Shown: positions 12,102 through 22,037 of the stretch, piece by piece
Position numbering within the stretch: the stretch's first letter is position 1
Layout of the letters: each line of letters opens with the position of its first letter
Assembly: GCA_023374045.1 (NCBI GenBank)
Contig: CM041779.1
Coordinates: 145,205,485-145,269,484 of the forward strand
Length of the DNA stretch: 64,000 bases
Reading direction: 5' to 3'
DNA from: Limonium bicolor
Lineage: Eukaryota; Streptophyta; Magnoliopsida; Caryophyllales; Plumbaginaceae
Translations under genes and position numbers: made by a program
The notes under the pieces: model-generated
The model's database searches: none
What the model was told of the DNA's origin: nothing
Seen by the model: only the letters and a program-made list of their open reading frames with translations

Positions 12102-12123
12102 GTTAGTCACGTGGGTGACTAAC
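12102..12123 (+). other. Conserved LTR-terminal hairpin (plus-sense copy)
   Basis: A perfect 9-bp stem GTTAGTCAC/GTGACTAAC encloses the loop GTGG. Flanking GCC-TT and GGC can extend it. It lies ~100 nt from the LTR end, as in the other copies. Confidence 0.8.
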
Positions 12124-14519
12124 GGCATTGTATCACCCATTGTATGTAAGTATGTATCCGCTGCGTGTATCTGATATGTAAGGAGATTGGACGGTAAGCA
12201 CTGTATTAATGGTAGGGGTGTTACTGTTTCTAATGAAGTGAGAAACTTTATATTATGTACATATCATTCTTTATGCGGGGTTTATTTAACCATTCCAAAA
12301 TCTTATATTAACCATAGTATTTTGTGTCATTGTATACCATAGTTTATATCTTCATTTCGGTATATATAGTGTTTTTGTATATATATGTGCGCTAGCATAT
12401 TAGTCTTTTACAAACTATGCTTTTGGCCACATAACATTATCTAATGTTATACTCACATCATGATATCATATGGTATGATATTTTATATGTCATTAAACTT
12501 TATAACATATGGTTTTAGTGACTATTATTGTTACCGAAAATAACATATATATATATATAACACTTGTGCCTCTTTATTCTTATAGTTTTCATTAATTACA
12601 ATATACCCACATAATTACACCATGTTATAAATACCTTGTCTTATAACATCAAACTTTATAATGAGATACAACCTATGGTTTTAATACCCCCCTTTTATTC
12701 ATTGTTGTCGAAAAGGCATGTATATTATTTTTCATTCCCTTACAAACCCTATACTTTCCAAGTGTTACAATTTTACCACAATCTTATAACATTCCATACT
12801 CATCATCTATTATAACATCTTAAATCATATAGTATGTATCCTATATAGTTCCCACATTTCCGAAAAATACCAATAGCCCCCTAGTTTCTGTTTTTTCCCT
12901 TTTTTTTTGTTTTCAACCCTTAACTTCCCATATTTATACTTTTATCACAATCTTCTAATATTTTACATAACATATGTTATATGATTCCAAACATTATATT
13001 ATCAATAACATAAGGTTTTTATATGTCATTTCTCGTATATTACCGAACAGCCCATAGCTGTTTGGTATATTTATTTTTCAGCCACAATATTCTCCTTATT
13101 CACATAGTAACCACATACATTGTAACATGTGACATATATAGGTTATATTATATGGTTTCAATATTTATTATCCATATAACCTATAGTTTTATGTTACTAT
13201 ATTCCAACAGCCCCCAAATTGTTTCCAATTTCCACTTCCGGCCACATTCATTTTTTTTCCTTTATTTACATTTTGACCCAAATTTATATTGTATACTTTT
13301 ATAAGTCACAAAAATCATATATCACACCCTTTTATCGACATACCCACTTATATAACTCTAAAAATTCCCAAACTTTATATTAATGATATAAACTATAATA
13401 TTAACCATACTCACCCATAGCTTTCGGTAATTACCTTTGTACCCCAATATTTTTACAAATTCCATATTTAACTTATAACATTATTATAAGTTCGCAATTT
13501 AGTTAGTTATGTAATTAATTTTTGGTCAAGGCTTTAAAATTGGTCAATGTTGACCCATTGACCACCAGTTTGACCAAGAGTTTCTTTATTTACGGTTTTG
13601 ACCATATAATTCTCAGAAATTACATTTTATAACCTTTGAAAATATAGTTTTTGGCCTTATAATGTTCAGCCATTAAACTTCATTTTAATTTCATTGTAAC
13701 CCCAAAACCTTACGGAAGTTACTTTTTTTGTCTTAAATTCATTTTTAACTTATAATTTACTTTAAACTTAATAAAACATTAAACTTAGTAACCCAAGATA
13801 TATTGCTTTAATACAAACCTTGGGTTATAATATAATTTACTTATAAACGTCATAGAAGGCATTATAGCTTACGGTTTTGATTTACATATTTGTACATTAT
13901 TTTATAAATTGTATTCTAACTATTTAAATAACTCTCATGGCATTACGTGTCACATATCATTAGGTTAATTTACCCAAAATGTCATAAACACTTTTAATAC
14001 ATAGTTTGATCATTTCAAAGCTTACAACCTCACGCATTTTCCTTATATTTCCCTCCTTAACCTTGTTGGTCATTTAGACACCAACTTACTAGTTAAAAAT
14101 TTTATTAATTATTCTAACACAAGGTTAGGTCCTATAAAACCCTTACACTCCACGGTTTGATTTATATTACAACTTAATAACATAACAACTATATAATATA
14201 CTAGTTTAGCATCCTTACATCGATTTTCCAAGCTTTTGAATCAGCCCAGCAAACTCCAACGCTCACGGTTGTTAGACTTACTCTCGGATTGGGTTCTCCT
14301 CATTTTGTGCAGATTTTCTTCCCAAGGTAGCAACACCATTTCGGTAATGTTTTTCCAAGGCAAAAGCATGTATTAGTAGTAGGTATTATATAGATAGTTA
14401 AGTGATGGTTTAAAGCTTAACAAGGCATGGTTTCTACCTTATTTTGGAGCTGGTTTTCTAGGCTCTTCTTCGCCTGTTTTCAGTGAGCAAAAGTATGTGT
14501 TAACTACTTCTATTCCAGT

Positions 14520-15985
14520 ACATTTTACCGGTAAAAAACAGAGAGGGAATGGGCACGTTTTTCCCTTACCAAGATGGTACAGCAAGATAGTTTATGTTGG
14601 CTCCTGTTGTTACATAGACCTGGGCACTTCTTCTCTGGTTTTACGTGAATAAAGACAGAAGAAAACTCATGACAGTTAGGTATATTACCGGGTAGAACAT
14701 GAAGGAAATGTGCAGTGGTATAGCTCACCGAGCAAGTCAAGAAAGGAGGTTCAATGCTTGGTTTTTCTCCTTCACAAAGCTGGGTGTTTTCTTCTGGTTT
14801 TGTACGTAAAAGGAGCAAAGAAGATCTGGGAAAACCGGGTATTAAAATAGAGTTGGAACTAGTATATACACTCGGTAATATGAAGAGGAAACAGAGGGGG
14901 TTTTTCTTACCGAAAGCATGCTCAGACAGAGTAGTTTGTTTGGCTCACTGATGCTACATAGGCCTGGTATTGTCCTCTGTTTTTTGTAAGAAAGGAGCAA
15001 AGTATAAGCTTGGAAACTGGGAGTATAATACCGGTAGAACAACAAGGAGTATGCACAAGGATAAACCTTACCGAGAAGGATGAATATGGGGCTCCATCAT
15101 GGATAGTGCTACAGCATGAGATAGGATGATTATCCTCTGATTTTGTACGTGAAAGCAAGCAAAGAGAGGGCTCAAGACTTGTTAGAAATACTACCGGTAA
15201 AGCAAGGAAGGAAGACAATGGTGTTTTTCCTTACCGTAGCTCGGTACTGCAAGAGTGTTGTTTGGACTTGCTTCACTGCATGAACCAAGGTGATTCCTCT
15301 CAGTTGGGACATGAAGAAGGCAGTGAAACAACTGGGTATATTACCCGTAAGAGGAGAGGGATAAGTAATGGGTTCTCCCTTCTGTTTTTGTACCGGTTAT
15401 AGAGGAGTATAAGAGGTGAGATTTTTCCTTACCGATTTGGATGAGATTTGAGCTCCTTATCTGGATGCTGCGGCTGCATGAAGCAAGGTGCTTCTCCTCT
15501 GGTTTGGACGTGAAGAAAAAGCAAAGGAAGAGCTTATAACTTCTTCTGTTTTTTTTTTTGCATGAAAGGAACAAGGTTTATGTTGAGAAATTTGGAAGTG
15601 CATTACCGGAAGGATAAGAGGTTTACATGGGGGAAAATCCTTACCGGAATGGATGGAGGTGGAACTCTAGCATGGATCTCCTTCTTCACTAGGTGCTGAG
15701 TATTTTTCCCTCTGGTTTTTCCCACGTAAAGGAAGGAGAGAAGGGCTTAGTAAACTCTGGGGATAATACCGCAATAGAGGAAGAAGAGATGAGAATTTTG
15801 AGTCTAAAACACTTACCTTCAGAATGTAGTAGCAGCCACGGAAGATAGGTGGAGCTATCGTTTTTTTTTTTGAAGCAGCAGTAGTAGAGGTTGGTGGTTT
15901 TCGGTTGGAAGATGAAGAAAGGTACAGAGGTGGAAGAAGAGAAAAAAATAGAATCGACTAGCAGGAGTAGGTATGGGTTGGTCAA
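14520..15985. repeat. Degenerate tandem array, ~165-bp period, about 8-9 units
   Basis: Units begin near 14528, 14692, 14838, 15030, 15194, 15345, 15605 and 15768. They carry ACCGGTA.A.CA.GA, then TTTTTCCTTACCG, a GGCTC..TG.TGCTACA segment, and TCTGGTTTTGTACGTGAAAG. Short ORFs on either strand are repeat translations. Confidence 0.75.
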
Positions 15986-16532
15986 GGTGGAGACGATTTC
16001 CTAGCTGGATTGGGAGGCTTCCCATGTCTAGATAACTGCTTGAGCTAGCAGGAGCTGTCGGTCAAGTGGGTAGGAGTAGGTATGGGTAGAAATAGGTAGT
16101 TGTAATAGTACGGTAGAAAAATTGGTGTAGTATTATATGTTACATGTCACAAGCTCATTTTTTTTTCTTTTCCATTCGGTGGCCCTTCAGAAGTTCAAAA
16201 ATCATTGTGGAAGAGTATGACATATAAAGACGAGCGGGAGTGGTATACCCAGTATAAAGGTGGGTTTGATTGATTAATATGTATAGTAATAAGATCGTTA
16301 CTTTAGTGAATGTAACTTTTGAGCTATGGCATTATTTTTATGTAGGTGACTTTCGGTGGTTTCTTGCAGGTGTACAGATCTTGCAAGTGGATAAGGTGGG
16401 TACATTAGACAGACGATGAGATTAGAAGATATAGATAGCTTACTTAATATTATGTAAAGAGACGTACTCCCATTACCTTAATTGACATAGTACTAGTTTT
16501 GATTTGTTGGTATAAATTACCGAATTCGAGCA

Positions 16533-16598
16533 CAGCTCAACCGGTTAAGGCTTCGGGAAGGGTACAAAAGGTCTCGGGTTCGAATCCCGGCTAGAGCA
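16533..16598 (+). other. tRNA-like sequence with pol III A and B boxes (SINE head or tRNA relic)
   Basis: 16533-16544 reads CAGCTCAACCGG, a near A-box, and 16577-16587 reads GGTTCGAATCC, a perfect B-box. The T-arm folds (TCGGG/CCCGG). The 3' acceptor strand CTAGAGC has no matching 5' strand, and the anticodon arm does not pair, so this is not a working tRNA gene. A T-rich tail follows. A tRNA-derived SINE fragment is plausible. Confidence 0.5.
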
Positions 16599-16887
16599 TG
16601 TTTGCTCTTTTTCTTTTGTATCAGCATGTTTATCCCTATTTCCCGTATATATGCGACGGTATTAAAATGTCGTGTTACTAGTTATGTGTACATCGTTATA
16701 ATATTGTAACGTTGTGCATATGTACATATATATGTACGTGACCGTATTAATATGTAATGTCGTCATATTTTTGGACATGTATATTCTCGTACAAAATTTA
16801 ATTGTTCGTTCGTTCACAAGTTGTTACATGCCTTAATGTAATTAATTATATGTTTAATCCATGTTTAATTAAGTAGAGGTATTTCAA

Positions 16888-17431
16888 TGAATGTCCCATT
16901 TAAGGAATATTTAAGTGTCTTAATGTTCCCTTTTTATTTGTTATTAACCAGCCAGCAATAGTTTAATGTTGGTGTTAGTTTTAATTTGGTATTTAATAAT
17001 ATCATGTTAGCTAGTTGGTACACTATTAAAATAAGTCATGTGTTACATGTCCTCTTATGACTTATTCATGTGTTAGTTCTATAGTTAATGTGTTCTTGTA
17101 CGTTAAATATCTAGTATAAGTTTACCTTAGACGTTGCATGTTATTTTACATGTTATCAATACTTATCACCATGAATTATGTAGTATAACTTGTAACGATA
17201 TTGTTATTCGTCCTAAGTGTGATCTTTGAATATTAACTTGTACACAATTGAACTAGGCTTTATAACATACCTTAGGTGGTGACATGTTGCCACGTTCTCG
17301 GACATATTTATGTCTGCTCTTAGTTTGATGGTTCGAGAATTATTACGTGTCCCGCATAATGTGACACGTTATTATCGAATAATCTTCACACGGTTATGAT
17401 TTTATGTACTTAACTGTTTATGGGTGTTTCA
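16888..17431 (-). repeat. 544-bp LTR-end block, also at 39231-39776
   Basis: It starts TGAATGTCCC and ends GTGTTTCA. It matches 39231-39776 with roughly a dozen differences by eye. The sequences to the left of the two copies do not match. Both copies end at an LTR boundary of element H. Confidence 0.9.
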
Positions 17432-17467
17432 ACTTACCCCCCTTAAAAGAGACTTCGTCCCGAAGTC
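17432..17467 (-). other. PPT plus hairpin of element H (LTR-proximal)
   Basis: CTTACCCCCCTTAAAAGA abuts the LTR end; the minus strand is purine-rich. Next to it, 17451-17457 GACTTCG and 17461-17467 CGAAGTC form a perfect 7-bp stem around TCC. Confidence 0.85.
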
Positions 17468-17806
17468 TTACTTCCTTAGTCGATGTTTTCCCATTCTCGT
17501 TAACCCTTGGGATCAAGTCCGATATAATTCTCACTACTCAGGTGTGCTTATAAGCATCATGCCACATTAATGGCTTCTCACAAGTTCTCATAGTAGTTCA
17601 AGGTATTAGCAATGTATATATAACATGCTGAGGTGGAAACCCAAGGTACACAACATTCATTCATAGCACAGAGTACATCCAATACAATACAAACGCACAT
17701 AATTCTGCACAATTCATACAGACCTACCAACCAACGTGTGGTTGTAGGAACACACATAGTGCAAAGATCAAGTCCCAAATTTTTCCACAGTTCTATTTCA
17801 CCATAG
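17468..17806 (-). other. Interior of element H, left part
   Basis: The sequence is non-coding as far as can be seen. GTGCTTATAAGCATC near 17538 and the following ~100 bp resemble 17800-17811 plus 32046-32120. This suggests a degenerate direct repeat of about 270 bp across the insertion site. Confidence 0.5.
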
Positions 17807-17811
17807 GTGCT
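17807..17811. repeat. Target-site duplication of element A (left copy)
   Basis: GTGCT directly precedes the LTR start TGTAACACC. The identical GTGCT follows the right LTR at 32046-32050. A 5-bp duplication is the norm for LTR retrotransposons. Confidence 0.93.
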
Positions 17812-17902
17812 TGTAACACCCCTAATACGCACGTGATACTAAATGAAATCGCAGCGGAATTAAATAACTAAACAGTAACTAACGCTTCGGTGCTACAACG
17901 CC

Positions 17903-17924
17903 GTCAACCACCCACGTGGTTGAC
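17903..17924 (-). other. Conserved LTR-terminal hairpin (element A, 3' LTR)
   Basis: A perfect stem GTCAACCAC/GTGGTTGAC encloses the loop CCAC (GTGG in the sense strand). It is 91 bp from the PBS-side LTR end. Confidence 0.85.
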
Positions 17925-19153
17925 AAGGCAGAATAAATACAAGTGTACCGGTCTGATGATCAGACTCCCGAGCATAAAACTAAACCATAAATACATCATA
18001 TACAATACCAGAGTGTTTACATATTCATCACTATATCACATCACTGTTACTGCCACAACCAAATGTAAACATGCCACGGGAGCACAGGCGCATCCCGGGC
18101 CAAATCCAAAAGTATACAAAAGTAAACCTGCATCCTAGGATCTAAAGCCACTCCGCTTCTTCGTCCTCATCCTGCAGTATAGAAATATGGATCCCCGAGG
18201 GGGTCAGCAACCCTTGGCTGGTATGGCTAACGCGCAGCCACATCGGCTACCGGGATACGCGCAACTAATTGTCATGAACATGGCATTCATTTATATACAT
18301 AACATACATAACATGTGGCATAGCAACAATAGTGCACAGCACAAAACAACAACAAGTGGCACAGCGCACACAACAACACACCACAAGGGTCAAATAACAC
18401 AAGAGCCTAGAGAGTGATTCACTCTCATGTTAAGCTCGTTAAACACACTCATTACCGTTCTGTTAGACGAACGAGTAACTTAAGTCACAGATGGTTCGGA
18501 TTTAGTGACCCGAACACACCACACAAACACATGTTCCCACTAAACCGATCATAAGTCAGAATAGGTAAGCTTTGGAAGAAGCTAGCGGGAGATCGAACGC
18601 CAAATTAAGGAGGACAATCTTAACAACATAAGAGTCGAATCTGATTCAGATATCTACTCTTAACTTACATGCATGACCGGACAACCGGATTCCTCACTTC
18701 CCAGTTAACACTTGTTAGAAGTTCATAGTGGAACTTAACAACCAACACACAATAGGTGATAAGTCATGTTAGACACACACAAGGGAAATGAGTCACAACA
18801 TACATCACAATAATATGAACAACTGTAAACTCATTACATGTTTAAGTCTTATAACGTCATAAACACACAGAAAAACATACAACACACAAGCCGGTGTAAA
18901 CCGGTAGGCAACAGACTGCAAGAAAACCATACCTTGGTCCTTGCCTTGATTTGTTTCCACCGTAGGTCACTCCTATACATGATTCAAGAACGTCGGTTAA
19001 TTAACTTACTTAACCTCCAAATTTACTAAGTGTTTAACATAATTATTTGACATGTTTAATGTCTAACTTACCCTAGGTTACCTTCATTATATACCCTAGG
19101 GTTAACTACATAGGTCACATTCTTTTCTGTTTTTTTTTTTACAAGTTTAGGTC

Positions 19154-19490
19154 CGACCGACCTTACCGACCGAACTTGTCCAAGTTCGGTCGATTCCAGA
19201 ACACATTTCCGTCAAAATTTTCTACTCCGACCGAACCTACCAAGTTCGGTCCTATGTTCGGTCTTTTCCCGAGAGTTTCTCCCCTTTGTAAATTTAGCCC
19301 GACCGAACTTACCAAGTCCGGTCCTATGTTCGGTCGGTTCCAGTAACTCAATCCGTACACAAAATACAAGCCCGACCGACCTTGCAAGTCCGGTCCCCAA
19401 GGTCGGTCTTTTCCAGAAGCCAATTCTCGCAGGGTAAACTGGGCTCGACCGACCTTGCAAGTTCGGTCGCAAGTTCGGTCTGGCCCAGAC
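19154..19490 (-). repeat. Five-unit hairpin array, ~73-bp period (element A, 3' LTR)
   Basis: Units start at 19154, 19229, 19301, 19374 and 19447. The fourth has an 11-bp perfect outer stem, GACCGACCTTG with CAAGGTCGGTC. Others pair GACCGAAC with GTTCGGTC. With the TATA box at 21076, the array would lie in the transcribed leader and tail of the RNA. Confidence 0.88.
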
Positions 19491-21075
19491 CCTTGTTTTC
19501 CTTTTTACATTCAACTCCAAACTTCACCCCATATACCCTAGTACACCCTAACCTCATTTAGGCACTTCAAATACACCTTAAGACATCCTTAAACACTCAT
19601 AAAACTCATTTTCTAATTCCTTAAGCCTTTACCCATTTCCTCACAAAATTCCTAACACTTACAATGTTTTCTCCAAGTTTTTCAAGTGGTGTTTCATACC
19701 TATGATAACTATCATCCCAAAACGCTTTCTCCTTATTTTAACATCATCTCCCAAGCATCATCACTCACAACTAACTCCTTATATCCATCTTGAAAATTCT
19801 TTTCCAAGTTTACACTTCCTCCTTATTACCAAAGTTTGCCTAAGTATTTACCTAAGTCTAAAATGACTTTGGTACCTACTAAAACCTCAAGCTCATGCCT
19901 AAGTCCTTGTGACATCCCAAATCACCTTAATGCATGTTTCTTACCCAAGAACAACACTTAACCAACCTAAACACCTCTTAACTTATCAAACTCATTTTAA
20001 CTCTTAGAACTTCTCCTTTATTACCTAAATTTCGACATAGGTTCTCCTAGAACATTTCTAAACCAAAACACATTGTTTTTACCAACAAACAACCAAGAAC
20101 ACTAAAAATCCATCAAGCACTTATTATACACAAAACTCCACTCATAAAGCACTACATCACAATATAGTGCATAATTTAAATTGCATGGCACTTAGGCCCT
20201 TAAATGACATGGCTCTTAGGCCCTTAAGATGCATAAATCATAAACACTGAATTTCCACAATATATTTGCCTTTAACCTGCAAATACACTCAACAACACAT
20301 ATGCCTTTTACTAAGCTCTTGAGAACACTTTACTAAGTCATTCACCATTTGCTCTTTAGGTAGTTTTAACAAGCATTATAAGCTCATTTCTCCTAAGGCA
20401 TTAAACAACATTAGGTTAGTAGATTTACCTCTTTTCCAAACAACTTCTTTCTTGTTTCCTTTAAAAACCGGTAATGGTATTTGATTCTTTGGCAAGTTCT
20501 AAACAATATACAAACATTATAATGAGTATTCAAGCTATAAGCTTCATCTCATTGTAAACCCTAATTTTACATTGTTTCAAAAACATTAATGTAGTTGTTT
20601 TACCTTGCTCTTTGAAGAGAGTTTGAATATCTAGCAAGAGAGGACTCCACCTAGTCCATGAAGAGTTGGAATGAAGCTAGAACAAGGTCACACAAAGAGC
20701 TCCTTCAATATATTTTCGGTTACCACAAAAACATGAAGGAAATGAAGTTTTTATTTGAGATTCCTTACCTAGAAGCAAAGGAGAGTAACAATATGTAAAA
20801 ACACAAGCTCAAGCTCCTTCAATGGAGGAACTCCATGGCACCGAAATGGTGGTCTTGGAATTTTACGAAGATAGGAATGAAGAGCTTGATGAGAGGAAGA
20901 GATTGGTGGTGTTTATTTTTGATTTGAACAAGTGAGCAAGATTTTACAAGAGATCAAAGAGGAGTTTTAATGGTGGTGTGTGGTATTACCGGAAGAGAAG
21001 GAAGAAGAGGGGTGTGGAGCCGTGTGAACAAGGAAGGAAGGAATGAGAGAATGAGATAGAATTTGCTTTTGAAGA

Positions 21076-21083
21076 TATTTATA
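21076..21083 (-). promoter_or_regulatory. Candidate TATA box of the element A LTR
   Basis: The minus strand reads TATAAATA within a TTTATAAAGTATAAATATC context, ~630 bp from the U3 end of the LTR. The same motif is at 31412-31419 in the other LTR. It would put the start of transcription near 21050. Confidence 0.6.
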
Positions 21084-21714
21084 CTTTATAAAGTAAAAAG
21101 TAGTTTATTTACTTATCATTACTTACTTAATACATTAATAATAGAGTGGTGAGTCACCACACTTAAGAAAACCGGCCCCCATTTATACTTAGGGGTAATA
21201 TAGTCTTTATTTGTCAATTTAATTACTTATACAAACATATGTTACAAAATAGCTTATAAAAATCACTATTCATGAAAACAAGGCACATAGAAGTGAAATT
21301 TTTGATTTCCCATTAATATAGACATCCAAATGTGATACTATATAGTACACATATATATTTTAGAGTAATGATGGACATCTAGCCACTCAAAACTCATTTA
21401 CAAGACAATTTTTCAAAAATGTGCTTTAAGACTCCTTAAAGCACATTTTGTGTTTAAACTTGTTTTCAAGCTTGGTTTTCTTTGGTAATTGGTTTAATAT
21501 GTTCATTAGTGTATAAATGAGGTCTTGGTAAGTTCATTAGGTCTTAACCAAGTTTATCCCAAGCTTAGAGCACATTTTGGCTCTTATTGACTTTAAAGCA
21601 CATTTTGTGTTTTCTTTTGTTTAAATTTGTTTACTAATGTTTCTAAGACTCTTTTTAGTCTTAATACACCATATTTAAGTGTTTATACAATATATTAAGG
21701 TTTGGCGTATTTCA

Positions 21715-21750
21715 ATCTACCCCCCTTAAAAGAACTTTGCCCTCAAAGTT
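21715..21750 (-). other. PPT plus hairpin of element A (LTR-proximal)
   Basis: ATCTACCCCCCTTAAAAG abuts the LTR and is the PPT on the minus strand. 21733-21739 AACTTTG and 21744-21750 CAAAGTT form a perfect 7-bp stem around CCCT. Confidence 0.85.
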
Positions 21751-21990
21751 CATACTTTCACATATCCTAAATATTAGAACACGGGAATACTTATAAACAA
21801 TACTTCCATACATCATTAACAGCACACTTACATACATTGGACACCTGGTCCATACAACATAACATCGGGTACATAACATTGGACGCAAGGTCCATACAAC
21901 ATTATCCACATCATTCAGACACAACGGTCTGTAACATAACATAGACGATGTATTCAAATACACGTCGTACACACATAACCGAAACGGCTC

Positions 21991-22023
21991 TACCCCCCTT
22001 AAAAAGGGGTACGCCCCGTACCC
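21991..22023 (-). other. Second PPT-like tract plus hairpin of element A
   Basis: TACCCCCCTTAAAAA repeats the PPT 270 bp upstream in sense. It is followed by GGGTACG/CGTACCC (22007-22013 with 22017-22023). It lies just after the pol stop codon. It may be a second site of plus-strand initiation. Confidence 0.75.
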
Positions 22024-22037
22024 TATACACATGAGGA

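Larger units (their letters stand above)
8736..12225 (+). repeat. LTR of the A/F superfamily, plus sense, truncated on the left
   Basis: The 3' end reads AGGGGTGTTAC, the reverse complement of the TGTAACACCCCT start of the other LTRs. 12060-12130 is clearly homologous, in reverse complement, to LTR positions 17900-17970, 52780-52840 and 62110-62170. The ~71-bp hairpin array and the GCTGACCCC..CGGGG block near 11710 sit at matching places. The left part is missing because the Tat-like element lies there. No PBS follows 12225, so it is a 3' LTR, a solo LTR or a fragment. ORFs inside are short and unrecognised. Confidence 0.75.
12226..17431 (-). repeat. AT-rich LTR remnant (left LTR region of element H)
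   Basis: 12400-12680 resembles 44090-44350 of the long LTR at 41512-48477, sharing phrases on GGTATGATATTTTATAT, ATAACATATGGTTTTAG and AATATACCCACATA. So this is an LTR of the same kind. Its right end is GTGTTTCA followed by a PPT, as for a minus-strand element. No TGTAACACC start is visible; the left part was probably lost where the plus-sense LTR abuts at 12225. No gene was recognised. Confidence 0.6.
17812..21714 (-). repeat. 3' LTR of element A (3,903 bp)
   Basis: It runs from TGTAACACCCC to GGCGTATTTCA and matches 28149-32045 along its whole length with small indels and few substitutions. Features in plus-strand order are a terminal hairpin (17903), a CAGCAACCC..GGCTGG block (18205), a hairpin array (19154-19490) and a TATA box (21076). 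No coding sequence was recognised; ORFs at 19163-19557 are translations of the array. Confidence 0.95.

Noticed and set aside
16533..16598. A functional tRNA gene
   Set aside because: The acceptor stem and anticodon arm do not pair; only the A-box, B-box and T-arm look right.
12226..17431. A clean full-length left LTR pairing with 36465-39776
   Set aside because: Only the last 544 bp match, and no TGTAACACC start is visible on the left.
19163..19557. Minus-strand ORFs of 69-102 codons, repeated at 29505-29898
   Set aside because: They translate the GACCGA hairpin array of the LTR and differ between LTR copies through indels.
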